DNA of 7,997 bases from Candidatus Zhuqueibacterota bacterium 4484_87 (lineage in GTDB: Bacteria; Zhuqueibacterota; Zhuqueibacteria; Thermofontimicrobiales; Thermofontimicrobiaceae): assembly GCA_002085355.1 (NCBI GenBank), contig NATN01000108.1:1-7997 (forward strand). Direction: 5' to 3'. The notes beneath the pieces are model-generated. The model searched no databases and was not told the origin of the DNA. It saw only the letters and a list, made by a program, of their open reading frames with translations. The translations under genes were made by a program, and so were the position numbers. Of this stretch, positions 6,145 to 7,997 are shown in pieces; positions within the stretch are counted from its first letter, which is position 1, and each line of letters opens with the position of its first letter.

Positions 6145-7110
6145 ATGGCTCGGCAAATTGAAAATCTGGACGAAAAATGTTATCGCGAAGCAGTGCGTGA
6201 ACAACAATTTCATCAAGAAGACTGGCTAAAAGTTGGCTACGCGCCAAAAGGATTTTATCTGAAGGATTTTTGCATTTTTAAACATGGTAATGTTTATCAT
6301 CTATTTCACATCGCCGGCACGCCCGGTGTCTCCTGCTGTCTGCCGGGAAATGAGCTCTGGTTCGGTCATGCGACGACGAAAAATTTCCGGTATTGGGAAA
6401 CGCATGAACCTTGTCTTTACATTGATACTAATGGCTGGGACAACGGCCACGTTTTTGCGCCCTATGTGATTGAATTTCAGGGAAAATTCTGGATGTTTTA
6501 CACCGGCGTTTCCATTAAAAACAGGCAGCGAATAGGCCTGGCGGTTTCCGATGATTTGTATTCCTGGCGTCGAGTGAGCAAAAATCCGATCATCACGCCG
6601 GAGAAATATCCCTGGGCATTTTGCCCTGATGATCGCGGTTCTGCCTGCCGCGATCCGCACATTTGCCGTTTCGGAGATGAATTTTCGCTCTACTACACGG
6701 CTGTGACCCGCGAAGGAAAAGGCTGTGTCGCGCGAGCCAGTTCCGCAGATTTGTTGCATTGGAAAGATGGGGGGCCTGTTTTTATGTCCGACCAATTGGC
6801 GCATCCGGAATCGAGCAATGTGCAGGAATTTGAGGGAAAATATTTTCTGTTTTTCGGCGGACAATATGAATTTTGGAGTTACGTGATTTCTGACGATCCG
6901 TTTGATTGGAAAAATAGAAAACCAATTCCGCTTAAACAGGGGATTACGGCAATGGAGGTGATCGTGAGAAAAGGAAGCCTCTGGCTGGTTGCTTATTTCA
7001 AAATGGATAATTATCGGCTGTTTTTGGGGACGATCGATTGGGCGGAAGCGAAGCCGACTATTCGGGAGATCATGCAAGAGGCTGAACTGAAAGAATTTTT
7101 TATTAACTGA
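6145..7110 (+). CDS. Five-bladed beta-propeller glycosidase-like protein (GH43/GH32/GH130-type)
   Basis: A 321-residue protein with the repeated strand pattern of five-bladed propeller glycoside hydrolases: KDFCIFKHGNVYHLFH (40-55), HVFAPYVIEFQGKFWMFYTG (102-121), RDPHICRFGDEFSLYYTA (169-186), SNVQEFEGKYFLFFGG (224-239) and a last blade at about 268-296. Three acids sit where GH32/GH43 members keep theirs: Asp41 in blade 1, Asp170 of an R-D-P motif, and Glu222 in HPESSNV. There is no signal peptide, so it should act in the cytoplasm on an imported glycoside, possibly as a hydrolase or a GH130-like phosphorylase. The start ATG 6145 directly follows the TGA of UroD-like gene 2, with GGACGGAG (6131-6138) as ribosome site. 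It ends the second block. Exact family and substrate cannot be settled by eye; the propeller fold and carbohydrate role are reasonably sure. Confidence 0.75.
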   Translation: MARQIENLDEKCYREAVREQQFHQEDWLKVGYAPKGFYLKDFCIFKHGNVYHLFHIAGTPGVSCCLPGNELWFGHATTKNFRYWETHEPCLYIDTNGWDNGHVFAPYVIEFQGKFWMFYTGVSIKNRQRIGLAVSDDLYSWRRVSKNPIITPEKYPWAFCPDDRGSACRDPHICRFGDEFSLYYTAVTREGKGCVARASSADLLHWKDGGPVFMSDQLAHPESSNVQEFEGKYFLFFGGQYEFWSYVISDDPFDWKNRKPIPLKQGITAMEVIVRKGSLWLVAYFKMDNYRLFLGTIDWAEAKPTIREIMQEAELKEFFIN

Positions 7111-7119
7111 TTTTTTTGC

Positions 7120-7168
7120 CTCGAAGACTCAAAGACTCGAAGGAAAAAACTTGGAGCCTTCGAGTCTT
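7120..7168 (+). repeat. Three octamer repeats with an inverted copy (12-bp hairpin)
   Basis: CTCGAAGA, CTCAAAGA and CTCGAAGG follow each other in exact 8-base phase (7120-7143). After 13 bases an inverted copy appears: AAGACTCGAAGG (7132-7143) is perfectly complementary to CCTTCGAGTCTT (7157-7168). The hairpin has a 12-bp stem and a 13-nt loop. It begins nine bases after the propeller gene's stop and lies about 25 bases before the next ribosome site. No T-run follows the stem on either strand, so a classical intrinsic terminator is not supported, though the hairpin could protect the mRNA 3' end. Its architecture parallels the other two spacer repeats here but with a different unit. Confidence 0.75.
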
Positions 7169-7207
7169 GGTGGCGAATCGTTACTTCAACTTAAAGAGGT
7201 GCTAAAA

Positions 7208-7997
7208 ATGAAAAAGAAAGTGATTTTGATTAGCATTTTAATTTGTTCTCTTGTTTTTCCGCTTTTCGCCAAGTCGCCGACGCTTTACGTGGTGACTCGC
7301 AGCACTAAAGTTTTTCATCTCACCAAAGAGGATAATCCGACAGTGGGATTATTTGCCACAGACGATCAGGGAAAAACGTGGCGGCATTATGGCTGGAAAT
7401 ATGTGAAATGCTTTTCCGTTTCGATTACGGAGAAGAACGACGAACTGGTTTATTATCTCTCCTGCGGAAACGGCGTTCACAAAAGCAGCGATTCCGGGGA
7501 AACATGGCGTATCACCACGGGCTGGGACATCACCGAGTGTCTCAAGACAGCGATTGATCCGGTCAAGCCGGATGTCGTGTATTCGGCCACAGCTTACGGG
7601 ATTTACAAAACAACGGACGGCGGCAAAACCTGGATTGAGAAGAATAAGGGTTTGACGAGCACTTTCACGCCCACAGTGATCATTGATAGCGCGGATCACA
7701 ATCACATTTTTTGCGCCACAGAAGCGGGAATTCATCACAGCCACGATGGCGCTGAAAATTGGCAGCCGCTGGCACTGCTGGGACTGGGGATTCGCACGTT
7801 GATTCAACATCCGAAAAACGGAGATTGGCTGGCTTGCGGGACGGAAAATGACGGGGTTTTCATCTCCCAGGATCACGGAAAAACCTGGCATCAGGTCAAT
7901 AACGGACTGACGCATCGGACGGTTTACGCGCTGGCATTTGATCCGAAAAATCCGAAAGTTTTATACGCAGGGACTTTTCAGTGCGGGATTTTCAAGA
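7208..7997 (+). CDS. Secreted Asp-box (BNR/sortilin-like) beta-propeller protein, 3' end outside window
   Basis: The frame is open to the right edge (263 complete codons visible). MKKKVILISILICSLVFPLFA is a clear signal peptide with probable cleavage after Ala21, so the protein is exported. The mature part is a regular propeller: Asp-boxes of the S/T-x-D-x-G-x-T-W type occur at 51-58, 93-100, 135-142, 178-185 (degenerate, SHDGAENW) and 220-227, i.e. a 42-43-residue repeat. Each is preceded by a short strand and followed by a DP-x-x-P-x-x-x-Y/F turn in several blades, as in sialidase/sortilin-like photosystem-stability (YCF48-like) propellers. Asp-boxes are structural, so this alone does not make it a sialidase. 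It may bind or process extracellular glycan or protein. The start ATG 7208 is supported by AAAGAGGT eight bases upstream. Its relation to the upstream operon is only by position. Confidence 0.8.
   Translation, partial: MKKKVILISILICSLVFPLFAKSPTLYVVTRSTKVFHLTKEDNPTVGLFATDDQGKTWRHYGWKYVKCFSVSITEKNDELVYYLSCGNGVHKSSDSGETWRITTGWDITECLKTAIDPVKPDVVYSATAYGIYKTTDGGKTWIEKNKGLTSTFTPTVIIDSADHNHIFCATEAGIHHSHDGAENWQPLALLGLGIRTLIQHPKNGDWLACGTENDGVFISQDHGKTWHQVNNGLTHRTVYALAFDPKNPKVLYAGTFQCGIFK

Noticed and set aside
6301..7077. Long minus-strand frame of 258 codons opposite the propeller gene
   Set aside because: The peptide has no recognisable domain and mirrors the codon pattern of the well-supported + strand gene.
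7132..7168. Intrinsic terminator for the propeller gene
   Set aside because: The 12-bp stem is real but no T-run follows it on either strand; the T-run at 7110-7117 precedes the stem.
7349..7915. Minus-strand frame of 188 codons opposite the Asp-box protein
   Set aside because: The + strand shows a signal peptide and five regularly spaced Asp-boxes; the opposite frame is a shadow.

Overview
The window reads as an accessory sugar- or glycan-catabolic locus of an uncultured-type, moderate-GC (by eye mid-40s %), Gram-negative-like bacterium. The mix of a GxGYxYP-type hydrolase end, UroD-like methyltransferase paralogs, a sugar phosphate isomerase/epimerase-type TIM barrel, a GH43/GH32-like propeller and an Asp-box secreted protein, together with intergenic micro-repeats, recalls the KSB1/Calditrichota/FCB-type genomes known from metagenomes. 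That placement is an inference from style, not from a marker gene; no rRNA, tRNA or phylogenetic marker is present. All recognisable genes lie on the + strand.

Layout. Positions 1-403 form a composite open frame. Its last ~65 codons look like the C-terminus of a GxGYxYP-type glycoside hydrolase-like protein. Upstream of this, in a different frame, is a ~90-bp block of about 76% GC that reads like a piece of an FAD-linked oxidase, so this edge is chimeric (rearranged or misassembled). Positions 408-470 are nine consecutive heptamer repeats. Positions 507-4829 are a tightly packed run: UroD-like protein 1, a 12-TM MFS transporter, a zinc-type medium-chain dehydrogenase and a sugar isomerase/epimerase-type TIM barrel, joined by 2-nt gaps or ATGA overlaps. 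A 205-nt gap holding an imperfect palindromic repeat follows. Then come UroD-like protein 2 (5035-6144) and, directly abutting it, a five-bladed-propeller glycosidase-like protein (6145-7110). A 97-nt gap with octamer and inverted repeats precedes a secreted Asp-box (BNR/sortilin-like) propeller protein that runs off the right edge.

How the genes may work together (inference): the MFS protein imports a sugar, polyol or small glycoside. The propeller protein, which has no signal peptide, would cut or phosphorolyse it in the cytoplasm. The dehydrogenase and TIM-barrel enzyme would oxidise and isomerise the product. The two UroD-family proteins carry an H-x-C pair and resemble MtaA/CmuA-type methyltransferases rather than HemE, so they may perform a methyl-transfer or decarboxylation step, for example demethylation of an O-methylated sugar. 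No corrinoid protein is visible in the window, so this step is open. The pairing of two divergent UroD-like paralogs with sugar-catabolic enzymes is the most interesting system here.
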